A stretch of DNA of 23,002 nucleotides, from NCBI GenBank assembly GCA_003833135.1, contig QZLH01000046.1:133335-156336 (forward strand), in the 5' to 3' direction. Source of the DNA: Oehlia diaphana. Its lineage: Eukaryota > Glomeromycota > Glomeromycetes > Glomerales > Glomeraceae. Below the pieces are notes generated by a model. The model had not been told where the DNA came from and ran no database searches. It was given only the letters and a program-made list of their open reading frames with translations. Each line of letters begins with the position of its first letter. The first letter of the stretch is position 1. The position numbers and the translations under genes are program-made. This document shows, piece by piece, positions 1 through 8,925 of this stretch.

Positions 1-390
1 CGTGAAAAGCAGAAGCTAAGAGAATTTTTCCATGGGGAAATGGTAGCAAAATTGGGGAGCAGAAGCGGACAGATACTGGAAATGAAAAAACGAGATTTGA
101 GGATCAAAAAATTAGAGGATATGTTTACTTATATGGTTCACAGTTTCGCAGGTTTACAAGGCTTGCTAAAATCGTTCTTCTATCGTTACGGGTCAGAGTT
201 AACCAACGTTCATTTTGATGATCCTATTCCATCTAAAAGAGTTATTACGTATTTGTTATCAAAGGATGAATTATTATTAGATAGAATCATGGAAGAAGTT
301 CCTATTGATTACATAGCATCTGTCTATTACGAACTTAAATCTAACGATTATAATTTTTCATGGAAACAAGCTTCTGGCCTTCTGCCATAG
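1..390 (+). CDS. 3' end of an unrecognised gene (5' truncated by window edge)
   Basis: The reading frame is open from the first base, so the gene begins outside the window; the Met codon at 40 is probably internal. About 129 residues are visible, ending in TAG at 388-390. The first half is rich in Lys and Arg and looks helical (for example EMKKRDLRIKKLEDMF). It is followed by an aromatic stretch (KSFFYRYG) and a mixed C-terminus ending KQASGLLP. I see no signal peptide or membrane segment and do not recognise a family. Codon use is less AT-biased than in the flanking DNA, which supports real coding. It could be a terminal exon or a stranded fragment. Confidence 0.5.
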   Translation, partial: REKQKLREFFHGEMVAKLGSRSGQILEMKKRDLRIKKLEDMFTYMVHSFAGLQGLLKSFFYRYGSELTNVHFDDPIPSKRVITYLLSKDELLLDRIMEEVPIDYIASVYYELKSNDYNFSWKQASGLLP

Positions 391-750
391 CATTTCATAT
401 GTGGAAAAATGAAAGCAAGGATGATCCCACAATTTATGAATATAGCAACATGAATATTTATAATAATGTCAGTTTCGGTGATTGTGAAATATCAAATGTT
501 TAATGAAAAGAAATTTATATCCGGAGTTTGCAGTACCTAATTTTTTTTAAGAAATATATGTATATTTTTACTTATAACACATACATTCACAATTTAAAAA
601 TCAATCGAAAACATATTTTTATTATTATGTAATTATATGAAAAAGAGGCCAGCTGACTAATAAATAAATGTAAAAAACGATAGAGAAGCAGGGTTTCAAG
701 GGAGGAAATTTGCCGAGCCCTAACCCAATTTAGTGGCAGTTCCTTCCCCG
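391..750. other. AT-rich spacer, no gene seen
   Basis: This lies between two converging genes and probably holds both 3' untranslated regions. It has poly-T and poly-A stretches around 541-620. A more GC-rich patch lies at 690-750, just past the stop of the minus-strand gene. No RNA gene or repeat was recognised. Confidence 0.4.
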
Positions 751-1567
751 CTACTCAGTATTATTATCTAAACTGCTAATATTTTCTTTACTATCTAACC
801 ATTTGCTAATTAACTTTACTGTATTATATTTCGAATCACTGTACCCATAATAAAAGCTTTTTATAGTAGCCCCTCCAATCTTTTTTCCCGTAAATTGATG
901 AATTTCACAAGCTACCGTTTCACACATATAGTCAACAGAATCACTCCCTCTAAGCAATTAAAAATTTGCTTAAAACGGGTCTCAAAATTTTCAAAAAAAG
1001 ATGAATTGGATGAACTTCCGGAATAAGACTCTGATTGACTTGAAGCTTCGGAATTGTTGGCCACACTGTGTTGATCAGATTCATCAGATTCATCAGAGAC
1101 TGACAGAGTTCTTTGAGCAAGTATGTTATCTACATCGTGTCTAACCATATTACTTACAAGAACTTGGATAGTAGCATTGATTGTGATAAATCCAGATGAA
1201 ATTCTAGTAAAATTGGTTTGATATTCTCGTTCAAGTCTTGTAGTCACGTTGCCTGATTATTGATCTTATTATCTGCGCCTCCGCAGAGTAACAAGTTATT
1301 CTGCAGTAAGTTTACTGTTAATCTCGTGCTTAATTTTGTTGATCTCCGCAGTGAGTTGGGAATAGATTTCATTCTTAATTTTGCTAATCTCTGCAGTGGA
1401 ATTAACGTTAACTTCAGAAATACAGTATGTGCGCTAAGCTTTTTGTTCATTTCAATAAAGGTCTTTTCGATTTCCGGTGTATTATTTTTTGTATCAAGAT
1501 CATTGACGATTCTAGTGACACGTGCAGAAAGTTCATCGGAAATTTTTTGTTTGAGATTTGACCACAT
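751..1567 (-). pseudogene. Damaged gene: coiled coil, Ser-rich linker, helix-turn-helix-like C-terminus
   Basis: The start is ATG at 1567 (MWSNLKQKISDELSARV). The frame then shifts near 1420 into a clear coiled-coil repeat, ISKIKNEIYSQLTAE followed by INKIKHEINS, which is far more protein-like than the frame continuing from the ATG. A 63-bp GTAAAC..CAG intron at 1315-1253 then removes four in-frame stops and keeps frame into NVTTRLEREYQTNF. An acidic, Ser-rich linker follows (SVSDESDESDQ, SESYSGSSSNSS). A second frame change near 955-981 leads to VACEIHQFTGKKIGGATI and KLISKWLDSKE, ending at TAG 751-753. The second change could instead be a 65-bp intron (GTTTTA..GGTAG). The C-terminal motif resembles a small helix-turn-helix, so DNA binding is possible but unproven. 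One real intron plus one unexplained frameshift suggests a recently broken gene or a sequencing error. Confidence 0.5.
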
Positions 1568-2568
1568 GCTAGCGATCCCTATGAACTAATGAATAAAAAA
1601 ATAGCGGTTAAGGTCAAAAAAGGTAAGAGTTGAGTAATGATCTACTGGACATGATTAGGCGTAGTAATTTTATTAGGAGATCTTATTGGTGGATTAAGTT
1701 TTTTAGATATACTTTTTTTAATATGTAATCTCTTGTGTAAATGTGCTGGGGAAAAGGTTTATTTTATACTGTATGCCTACTACGCGCGAAAAGAGAATTT
1801 AATCCGATAGATCAAATAAAAAATTACGTTGCTTTATTATGTGTATTCGTCATAACTACATTTTTCGTAATTATATTTTTTCAGCTAAAACAATTATGAC
1901 GGCCTGGATCCCGTATGGATTTCCATGTTTGAAACATCTCCAAACATTTTACGATTGATATTTAACTTATTTCTGTAGTCAATAAGGTTTACGATTTTCT
2001 TGAATAAAGCCGTATAGGTGAAACCCAAATGAATAACAAAGTTGAAATGGTCAGAAAAAATTCCATGTTCGAAATACGAAACCGAAATGAATTTGATAGG
2101 AAACTAGAGTCATACCCTGGTCCCGCCAGTGGCCGGCCCTTACTAAGAGTATGATATATACCATAAACTTTAACACTTACAAAAGTATTGGTAAGATATA
2201 ATTTAATTTTCATTTGAAATAAATAAATAATTTAATTTATTTTTTTTTTTACATTTCGATTTAATAATCTTGTGATTAGCCTTAAAAGAAGAAATATTAT
2301 GAATTTTTTTGAAATTTATAAAAAAACAACATTTACCGATTTTTTTTAAAATTTTTACGGTTTCTAACCATACTGTAGTAAACTTCATATAGAACGTATA
2401 TTATAAATTTATATTTAAAATAAAAAATTATTCAATAAAATTTAATTCACATGATTAAAAACATCGATATTTCAAATCAAATTTGGACGATCCTATGTCC
2501 ATATATTTTTTTTTTTTTTAATAAATCAATTCGTGTAATATGTATAATTTTTTTTCGGTTTTTTTTAC
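1568..2568. other. AT-rich intergenic DNA, no gene supported
   Basis: This includes the presumed promoter of the minus-strand gene starting at 1567. A short GC-richer patch at 2110-2145 (CCCGCCAGTGGCCGGCCC) stands out from its surroundings and may be an old transposon edge. Poly-T runs occur at 2240-2251 and 2508-2519. The open frames here are low-complexity and have no recognisable protein character. Confidence 0.4.
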
Positions 2569-2599
2569 TATGCACCTGTGCAAAATGCAGGGGTGCATA
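2569..2599. repeat. Short near-perfect hairpin
   Basis: A 14-bp arm (TATGCACCTGTGCA) is followed by a 3-base loop and a 14-bp arm (TGCAGGGGTGCATA), with 12 of 14 positions pairing. It lies about 30 bp outside the left end of the hAT-like element. Confidence 0.6.
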
Positions 2600-2630
2600 A
2601 ATTATATACTTTTACGCATGGTATAAAAAT

Positions 2631-3191
2631 TAGGGATGTTAAATTGCTTCAACAAAGCACATTAAACAGAGTTTGAGCACAAGCTTTTTCAAACTTTTTA
2701 ATATGTGCTTCAAAACGNGTGCTTCAAGCTTGTTTAGCATTTTATTAGTAAGTACTTAGATTATGGGTAACAAGTGTATCTAGCGAGCAAATGTTTTCAG
2801 TTGCAAAACATACAATAACAGATTATCACCAGAGCAAGCTTCTGCCTAAAAACATGGTATGAAGCGAATATTATTAGAAAATAAATAACATTTCTAAAAA
2901 TATGTATTTACAAGTTTATTTTAATTATTAACGAATAACATATGAATAAATAATGTATCATAATTTCTAATAAAAACATTACACATACAGTAAACAAAGA
3001 AAATAAATCAATATCGGAATTTAATAGACCATTTAAGAAAATCTAGTCTAACAGCTGTGCTTAACTCATAATTAAGCTCAATTGCTCAACTCATTTTTTT
3101 TAAAATTGCTTAACTTGTTTAAACTCGCTTTAGACTCAAAGCTGTATTAAGCTGAAATCAAACTGAACCGTTTAGCAAATTAACATTCCTA
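2631..3191 (+). mobile_element. Non-autonomous hAT-like DNA transposon (about 560 bp)
   Basis: The left end reads TAGGGATGTTAAATTGCT. The reverse complement of the right end reads TAGGAATGTTAATTTGCT, so 16 of 18 positions match; the TAGGGATG-type start is typical of hAT termini. Many short subterminal motifs (GCTTAA, GCTCAA, GAGCACA) lie inside both ends, as hAT transposases often require. The flanks ATAAAAAT and CAAAAATC may be a decayed 8-bp target duplication, matching on the AAAAAT core. Inside is a short transposase C-terminal relic. The only ambiguous base in the window (N) is at 2718. Confidence 0.65.
2776..2862 (+). pseudogene. Relic of hAT transposase dimerisation region
   Basis: The frame reads VSSEQMFSVAKHTIT, then DYHQSKLLPKNMV and a stop. 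This matches the conserved hAT dimerisation signature, in which an S-E-R-x-F-S-x-A motif is followed by an R/L-rich helix and a P-x-N/x-V segment. Here the usual Arg of SER is Gln. A one-base shift after NMV would continue as CEAN. No upstream catalytic region survives, so the element cannot move without another source of transposase. Confidence 0.6.
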
Positions 3192-3389
3192 CAAAAATCT
3201 TTAAAATGAATACAAAAAAAATCGATAATATGCCAGTATCAAATAAGGAATCTTTCAAATGAAAACATAATAGTCGATATAATAAATTAATAAAGAAACT
3301 AAATGGAATTTAATCTTTTAATAATTATATTACTAGTTCACGTACGTAAATTTAGGAAATATGACAGCAACAATATTATCCTGGTTTTA

Positions 3390-3570
3390 TTGTACGAATA
3401 TGAAAAAGGAATTACAAAAGATTTAGATAAAGCGATTTATTGGTATGAAAAATTCGTCATTTGCTTGCTGTGTTAATATGTCTTTCATTCCATATGTACA
3501 TATGAAGTCAAAATTTTGCATTTTAAACAATATTTATAATTCATCTTCGGTATATGTCTTGAAAAATGTA
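3390..3570 (+). pseudogene. Sel1-repeat 3' fragment with flanking sequence (copy of gene A end)
   Basis: The frame from 3390 gives LYEYEKGITKDLDKAIYWYEK, closely matching the last Sel1 repeat of gene A (ITEDIDKAIYWYEK). After about 66 bases the sequence leaves the coding match. It continues with DNA similar to what follows gene A (compare 6864-6950: TTTGCTGTGCTAA, TTTTGCATTTT, CTTCGGTATA). Part of the downstream region was therefore copied with the coding end. Nothing upstream resembles the rest of the gene. Confidence 0.7.
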
Positions 3571-4230
3571 ATTAGCTATTGGATTAAAAAATTAAGCCTA
3601 AGATTTTGTCATTTTGTCACGTGTGATCATGTAACTATTGAGCAACTTGAATTTTAAGTAATACTCAAAGTTTGGAAACTTCATAGTGTCTATGCTAACG
3701 TATATATATATATATAAAAAACAAAACCGAAACAGTATTTAGCAAGTTGAAAATACAACTTTTACGATACTAAGATAAAGGAAAACAGTACAATTAATGA
3801 ATTTATCTTGGACATTCTTTATGATATTTTCATGTACAGTAGATTCTTAGAAACAAATTTATTTTATACTATATATATAACATTCATTTTTTTATGAGCA
3901 AATAACATTTAATTTCGCTTACAATACTCTTATAATACTTTTCAATTAGAGAATTAGCTTGATTTTCTGTGAATAGGACTTTAACGACTTTACGTGTCCC
4001 TCTAAAAAAATTTGTATCATGTTTTTTTTATTCCATGTTTGCATGTTATCTCTGTAAATGTATCATATTCACGGAATTTATAGCCTTAAAACATGAAAAT
4101 TGCTTAGGTTTTAGTTATTTTCCGTAAATATATTATTATATTCACGGAATTTTTTACAGAAATTACGGATAAATTTTTTTACAGCGTTCGTTCAGTACTG
4201 CGGTTGAAAATATCGAATGAATGACGACTT
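3571..4230. other. AT-rich region upstream of gene A with repeated TTCCGT/ACGGAA motif
   Basis: A TA microsatellite lies at 3701-3715. Two related segments follow at about 4052-4085 and 4121-4155. Each has GTAAAT, an AT-rich middle and ATTCACGGAATT, and in the second the TTCCGT and ACGGAA ends form an inverted repeat. No gene is evident. Confidence 0.45.
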
Positions 4231-4280
4231 ATTTGTTTGGTGATACTAGTGACATTGTGCGACTATAAATCGGAGAAAAA
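4231..4280 (+). promoter_or_regulatory. Upstream block shared by kinase-Sel1 genes A and C
   Basis: The block contains TTTGTTTGGTGATAC, GTGACATTGTGCGAC and ATAAATCGGAGA, and is preceded by TACTGCGGTT. The same strings in the same order occur upstream of gene C on the minus strand (18300-18241). It sits 106-155 bases before the ATG of gene A. The CTATAAAT inside it could act as a TATA element, but gene C has only CAATAAT there. Conservation in otherwise diverged, AT-rich upstream DNA suggests a promoter, or simply recent common descent. Confidence 0.5.
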
Positions 4281-4385
4281 AAAAAATTTACTTAAAAATA
4301 GGTTTACTTTTTTTAAATACAAAAATTTTTACCATTCAATTTATATTTTTTTTAAAAACTTTTCTGTCAATTATTATTATTCAAT

Positions 4386-6676
4386 ATGTCTGAAAATATC
4401 AAAATGCATGATACTGAGAATAAAAATGAATGGATAAATTGGATTGAAGAAACTATTGACAAAAATCAATTAAAATATTACAAATACAACGAATTTAATA
4501 ACTTACAAGAAATTGGTACCGGAGGTTTTGGAAAAGTTTATCGTGCAAATTGGAAAAATTTGGATAAATATTTTGCGTTAAAGTCTTTTTTTAATCTTAA
4601 TAATATCACCGTTAAAGAAATTGTTCGTGAGGTAATTAAATGTACAAGAATTTTTTTTATTTGTGATTTTTAATATTATATTAATTTGAAATTTATTTAG
4701 TTAAGAATTCAACGTGAAGTCGATTTTCATGATAATATTATTCGTTGTCATGGAATAACAAAATTTGAATCAGGTATCATTAATTTTTATCTACCAAATT
4801 TACTATTAATAAAAATATTTTTTAATGGTTACTTATTTCCTTTATTCCTTAGAAAATAATATGAGTAACAATTATATGCTAGTAATGGAATACGCCAACA
4901 GTGGTAGTCTCCGAAGTTATTTGAAAATAAACTTTAGTAAACTTACCTGGGATGATAAGTACCTTATGGCGTACCAGTTGGCTAGCGCTGTATCTTGCTT
5001 ACATGATGAGGGGATTGTCCATCGTGATTTGGTAATTTATTTATTATTGTTTTTTAATCATTGTTGGTAATTTTATATTTCTATATACCGATACTATATA
5101 CTTATTTATATCTTATTAATTATATACTTTTAATAGCACTCTGGCAATATATTAGTCCATCAAAACACGATCAAATTAGCGGACTTTGGATTATCAAAAC
5201 GAATTGGAGCATCATCCAATTTTCAATCCAAATTATTTGGGTTGGTCCCTTATGTTGATCCAAAAAGCTTTAACAGGAAAAGAAATAATAATAACCAAAC
5301 ACAAATATACCCATTAAATGAAAAAAGTGATATTTACAGTATCGGCGTATTATTATGGGAATTATCTAGTGGCCGACCTCCTTTTGATGAAGATGGACAA
5401 TATGATGTTAGTTTAATTTTGGATATTTCACAAGGTCATAGAGAAACGATTGTTCCTGAAACACCTGAGGGATATGTAACAATTTATACTAGTAAGTAAT
5501 ATTTTAAATTTAGTTTTTAATTTTAATATTATTTTTTAATTAATCTCAAATTATATTTACCGTATTTTTTTGTATTTTTTAGAATGTTGGGATGGTGAAC
5601 CAGATAATCGTCCTACCATATATCAAGTTGTTAATTGGTTAAAAGCGATAATTACAGGAACAGATATAATAACGGAAAATCCTCAATTATCAAATGAGCA
5701 AGAAATTAATGAAGCACCACCTTTAAGTACCAACAATAATTCAGAATCACTAGGAGATTTATCTCAGCTTATCCAGAATTTTGATAAAATGGATACTAAA
5801 GAATTTGATCCTATAGTAATGTCAAGTAAACAAGAAAATATTCCAACTCCAAAAGACTTTGACATGATAGTTCATGAAATATGTGATTTTATTTATAAAT
5901 TAAATAATGAAGGAATTGATTGGGTATTAGAAAAACAACAAGTTATTAAATATTTTAATGATCATAATATAAATTTACAAGAAATTTATAATTGGTTATC
6001 AAAAAACCAAATTAGTTCAAATTCTATTTTTATCCTTGCATATCTTAATTTTCATGGAATTAAAACAAGTAAAGATTACGAGAAAACATTTAAATTATTT
6101 ATTAATGCATCAGAAAAAAATCATACATTAGCACAATATTTTGTTGGTGTTTGTTATTTTTATGGATTTGGAATTATGAAGAATGGAAAATTAGCTTTAG
6201 AATATTTTAAAACAACAGCAAATAAAAATTTAACAAATGGGCAAAAGGATACAGGTTTTTGTTATGAATATGGAATAGGTGTTGAAAAAGATTTAAATAG
6301 CGCTTTTTATTGGTATGAAAAAGCTGCAAATAATGGAAATATAATAGCTAAGAATAATCTTGGTGGTTGTTATTTAATTGGAATCGGTGTTGAAAAAGAT
6401 AATAATAAAGCTTTTGAATTGTTTAAGCAATCAGCTGAAGGAGAATATTCACGTGCAATGGCTTCATTAGGATATTGTTATAGTAATGGTATTGGAACTA
6501 AAATTGACAAGCAAAAAGCATTCGAATTATATCAAAAATCAGCAAATTTAGGAAACGAGAATTACGAGATAACACAACCTAATCTTGCTTTGATGTATGA
6601 AAGTGGAGATGGAATTACAGAAGACATAGATAAAGCGATTTATTGGTATGAAAAATCCGCCAAACAAGGTGATTAA
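4386..6676 (+). CDS. Kinase-Sel1 fusion protein, gene A
   Basis: Five exons give 648 residues in frame: 4386-4631, 4701-4773, 4853-5031, 5137-5491 and 5583-6676. All introns are GT..AG, 69-105 bp. The N-terminal TKL-type kinase has the Gly loop GTGGFGKVY (44-52), Lys66, a helix-C Glu near 82, the catalytic loop HRDLHSGN (163-170), DFG (182-184) and the C-lobe CWDGEPDNRP (286-295). It should be catalytically competent and cytosolic. After a polar linker, six Sel1 repeats of about 36 residues run from about 445 to the end (for example GIGVEKDLNSAFYWYEKAANNG). The last carries a small insertion (ENYEIT). The family is expected to use the kinase in signalling and the Sel1 array for protein binding; no substrate can be named. 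The stop after KQGD is followed in frame by DAQKRYLEILSLKS, so the C-terminus appears about 15 residues shorter than ancestral. Start: the first ATG; the Met at residue 7 is an alternative. Confidence 0.87.
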
Positions 6677-7320
6677 GATGCACAAAAAAGATATCTTGAA
6701 ATTCTTTCATTAAAATCGTAAAATTGTAAATCAATTACGGTAAATTTTATAAGAAAATGAATATATTTATTTGAAAAAATATGAACAATAAATAATTTAT
6801 TAATTAAAAATTTTACTATTTTTATATTTTGAAACAATGGAATTAACATACGTTTATAAAAAATGTATGCTTTGCTGTGCTAAAATGACTTTCATTATAT
6901 ATGAAAATTTTGCATTTTGTAGCCAAAGTTTGCATCCTTCGGTATACATCTTTTAGTAAATAAACAAGACAGGTTAAAATTTATTTTATAAAATTAATGC
7001 TACTCAAGGGCTATAATTTTTGGGTATATGAAAGTAGTGATGTCAAATATTAAGTAATGCAAAATCCTGCTTCGTAATAAAGATCATGAATTAAAAAAAA
7101 AATAGCGGCAATAACCTTTTATAAGCTCTAAAGTTTACACTATTTTGTTATTTAACCTCAGTCGATAATTATTGAAATCGAATTTTTAATATGTCGGAAA
7201 AAATTTTTTCTTATATTAAAATCGAAACACGTGAATGATAGTTAAATTACTGCGGCATCAATTAAGATTTTGTGTTGTTTCGCCAAAAGTTAATCGTGAA
7301 CTTAATTAGTAACGGTAAGG
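6677..7320 (+). repeat. 3' flank of gene A, repeated downstream at 8926-9660
   Basis: Matching strings in the same order occur in both places: TTGAAATTCTTTCATTAAAA, ATAAATAATTTATTAA, AATTTTTGGGT, and near the end ATCGAAACACGTGAATGATA followed by GTTAAATTAC. The match starts in the last Sel1 repeat, so coding end and flank were duplicated together. The first part is probably the 3' untranslated region of gene A. Confidence 0.7.
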
Positions 7321-7466
7321 CCAAGTTAAATTAAAAATTTGGAATTTTTTTGAATTTGTATTGTAAAAATGCACGAAAAATCACGTGTATTGTTTCATCA
7401 CATAGTGTACTTCCCTATTTTTATAAGTATCCGAGGGAATTATAGCAAAATCCTATTCGTCACGCC

Positions 7467-7794
7467 TAGGGATGGTAACGGTCAGTCAAAGGCTTCTGAC
7501 CGAAGACCGTTTAACCGACCGTTTGACCGATTATTTAGCCAAATAACACTTTTTTTACGAACTTAATCAATAAAAAAAGTTAAATAACGTTTTTTTTTTT
7601 GATTAAATTACACTTTTTAACGTTTTTTTCTTGATTAAAATTCGTTAAAAGAAAAAAGTGATCGGTTAAACGGTCGGTTAAACGGTCGGTTAAACGGTCA
7701 GAAAAACGGTCAGCCAAAACGGTCGGTCGGTTAAAGGCCCTTAACCGGTTATGACCGACCGATAACCGACCGTGACCGACCGTTGCCATCCCTA
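7467..7794. mobile_element. Miniature hAT-like element with CGGTCGGT subterminal repeats (328 bp)
   Basis: The left end is TAGGGATGGTAACGGTCAGTC-like. The right end, reverse-complemented, is TAGGGATGGCAACGGTCGGT, giving terminal inverted repeats typical of hAT elements. Both ends are packed with ACCGACCG or CGGTCGGTTAAA motifs, including three tandem CGGTCGGTTAAA-type units near 7664-7700. The centre holds two copies of an AACGTTTTTTT..TTGATTAAA unit (from about 7587 and 7620). There is no coding capacity. Flanks GTCACGCC and GTGTGGGT do not form a clear 8-bp target duplication, so one edge may have decayed. Confidence 0.68.
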
Positions 7795-7814
7795 GTGTGG
7801 GTAGTGTGTATGTT

Positions 7815-7912
7815 TGTGTATTCCCCTTTCTCTTTCACTTTTTCTTTCGTTTTCCCCTTTCCCTTTTGTTTCTCCTTTCCCTTTCTCTTTCGTTTCCCCT
7901 TTCTCTTTCGCA
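7815..7912. repeat. Polypyrimidine tract
   Basis: About 100 bases of almost pure C/T on the plus strand, built of CCCTTTCTCTTTC-like units repeated irregularly. Such strand-asymmetric tracts can adopt unusual structures, but simple-sequence slippage is the plain explanation. Confidence 0.7.
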
Positions 7913-8019
7913 ATTTAATTGTCTTTTCATACGTTTAACATACTTTTTCTAACAATATATATATTGTCTGTTGTAAAATCATTAGATACCCAAAGGTTAC
8001 CAAATGTCACAAAAGTCTT

Positions 8020-8550
8020 CTAAGCCATAGAGAGCCACTGCACTGAAGGACCTTTATCATTCCTCCTTGCCTGGTTAAGGTGCGATATTTTATTTCTTGT
8101 ATTCATTTTTCCTTTCCTTTTAATAACTTACTAACAGGCTGATAACAGGAAATAATTACACACATATTTATCTCACAATCTCAAACTTTACAGTGGATCA
8201 AATATAGGTTACTCGTCATCAGTTGAAGATTTACAATGGTCTGCAGATCATACAATACGTGTATGGGACTCATGACGTGGATGTAAATGTTAACCAGTAA
8301 AGAAATGCAACCTTCACCTGTTGCAAATTTCAATGGCATTCTGCGCCAATTACATCTATCAAATGGCACCCAGGAGAATCAAATTTCTCTATAAGATCTT
8401 TTGGTTGAAAATTTAGATGCATTATTTATATGTCAGCACCAGTATAAAATGGCAAATTAAGGTACTATAAATTCATTAAATTCTGTGAAGGTTGTTGAAA
8501 GACAATTCCAAGTGCATTTAATCGATTATTGCACCTGGTGCTTTAGTTGA
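8020..8550 (+). pseudogene. RRB1: Decayed GRWD1/Rrb1-type WD40 gene, intron retained
   Basis: Fragments in three frames line up in order with the WD40 half of GRWD1/Rrb1 proteins, which act in ribosome assembly with ribosomal protein L3. In order: HCTEG (8038-8052); RLITGNNYTHIYL (after 8138); VDQI; GYSSSVEDLQW and SADHTIRVWD (8207-8269); HDVDVNV (8271); SPVANF then FQWHSAPITSIKWHPGES (8316-8385); DLLVENLDALF (8395); and APGALV (about 8530). Between the first two pieces, 8080-8137 is a clean 58-bp GT..AG intron (GTGCGA..TAACAG) whose removal restores the RLITG codon. The copy is therefore a genomic duplicate and not a reverse-transcribed one. Several stops, frameshifts and missing blades show it is dead. 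The functional gene must lie elsewhere. Confidence 0.75.
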
Positions 8551-8867
8551 TTAGTGTGTGATTTAGATGACCGATTTCGGTTCCTGTTGAGGTCTACTGT
8601 TCCGCAATGAGGAATAGTTCTGTACCTTCCTCAACATCAATTTTTTTGACATCTATTTTCATGCAATTGATTTGTTCTCATTGAGGACTTTTGGATTCAG
8701 AGAACTGGAAGCGCATTTTTCAAGAAAGTTATTCATTATAAAGAAAATTAAGAAATAATGAAGTTAGTAAGTTATTACTTTATTTTATTTTAAAATAAAT
8801 ATGGAACCAAAACTGATATGCAAATTAGTAAATTTTATGCCTAATAATGAATTTGTGATATGAAATG

Positions 8868-8925
8868 GAATTACAAAAGATTTAGATAAAACGATTTATT
8901 GGTATGAAAAATCAGGTTATCAATA
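8868..8925 (+). pseudogene. Sel1-repeat 3' fragment (second copy of gene A end)
   Basis: The frame gives NGITKDLDKTIYWYEKSGYQYVK before an A19 run. It matches the last Sel1 repeat of gene A (ITEDIDKAIYWYEKSAKQ). No upstream kinase or further repeats are present, so only the terminal repeat survives, joined to a copy of the 3' flank. Confidence 0.7.

Noticed and set aside
241..390. C-terminus of NAD-specific glutamate dehydrogenase
   Set aside because: A short stretch (LDRIMEEVPIDY) is faintly reminiscent, but the residues before and after do not fit, so no function is assigned.
1260..1589. 109-codon plus-strand open frame
   Set aside because: It is antisense to the coiled-coil exon of the minus-strand gene, whose other-frame reading is clearly protein-like and has a matching intron; the plus-strand product is hydrophobic shadow sequence.
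7580..7789. 69-codon minus-strand frame with repeated DRLTDRLTD
   Set aside because: It is a translation of the CGGTCGGT subterminal repeats of the hAT-like element, not a gene.
7467..7794. CRISPR-like array from repeated CGGTCGGTTAAA units
   Set aside because: Units are irregular and directly adjacent with no unique spacers, occur in mirror orientation and sit inside a transposon in a eukaryotic genome.
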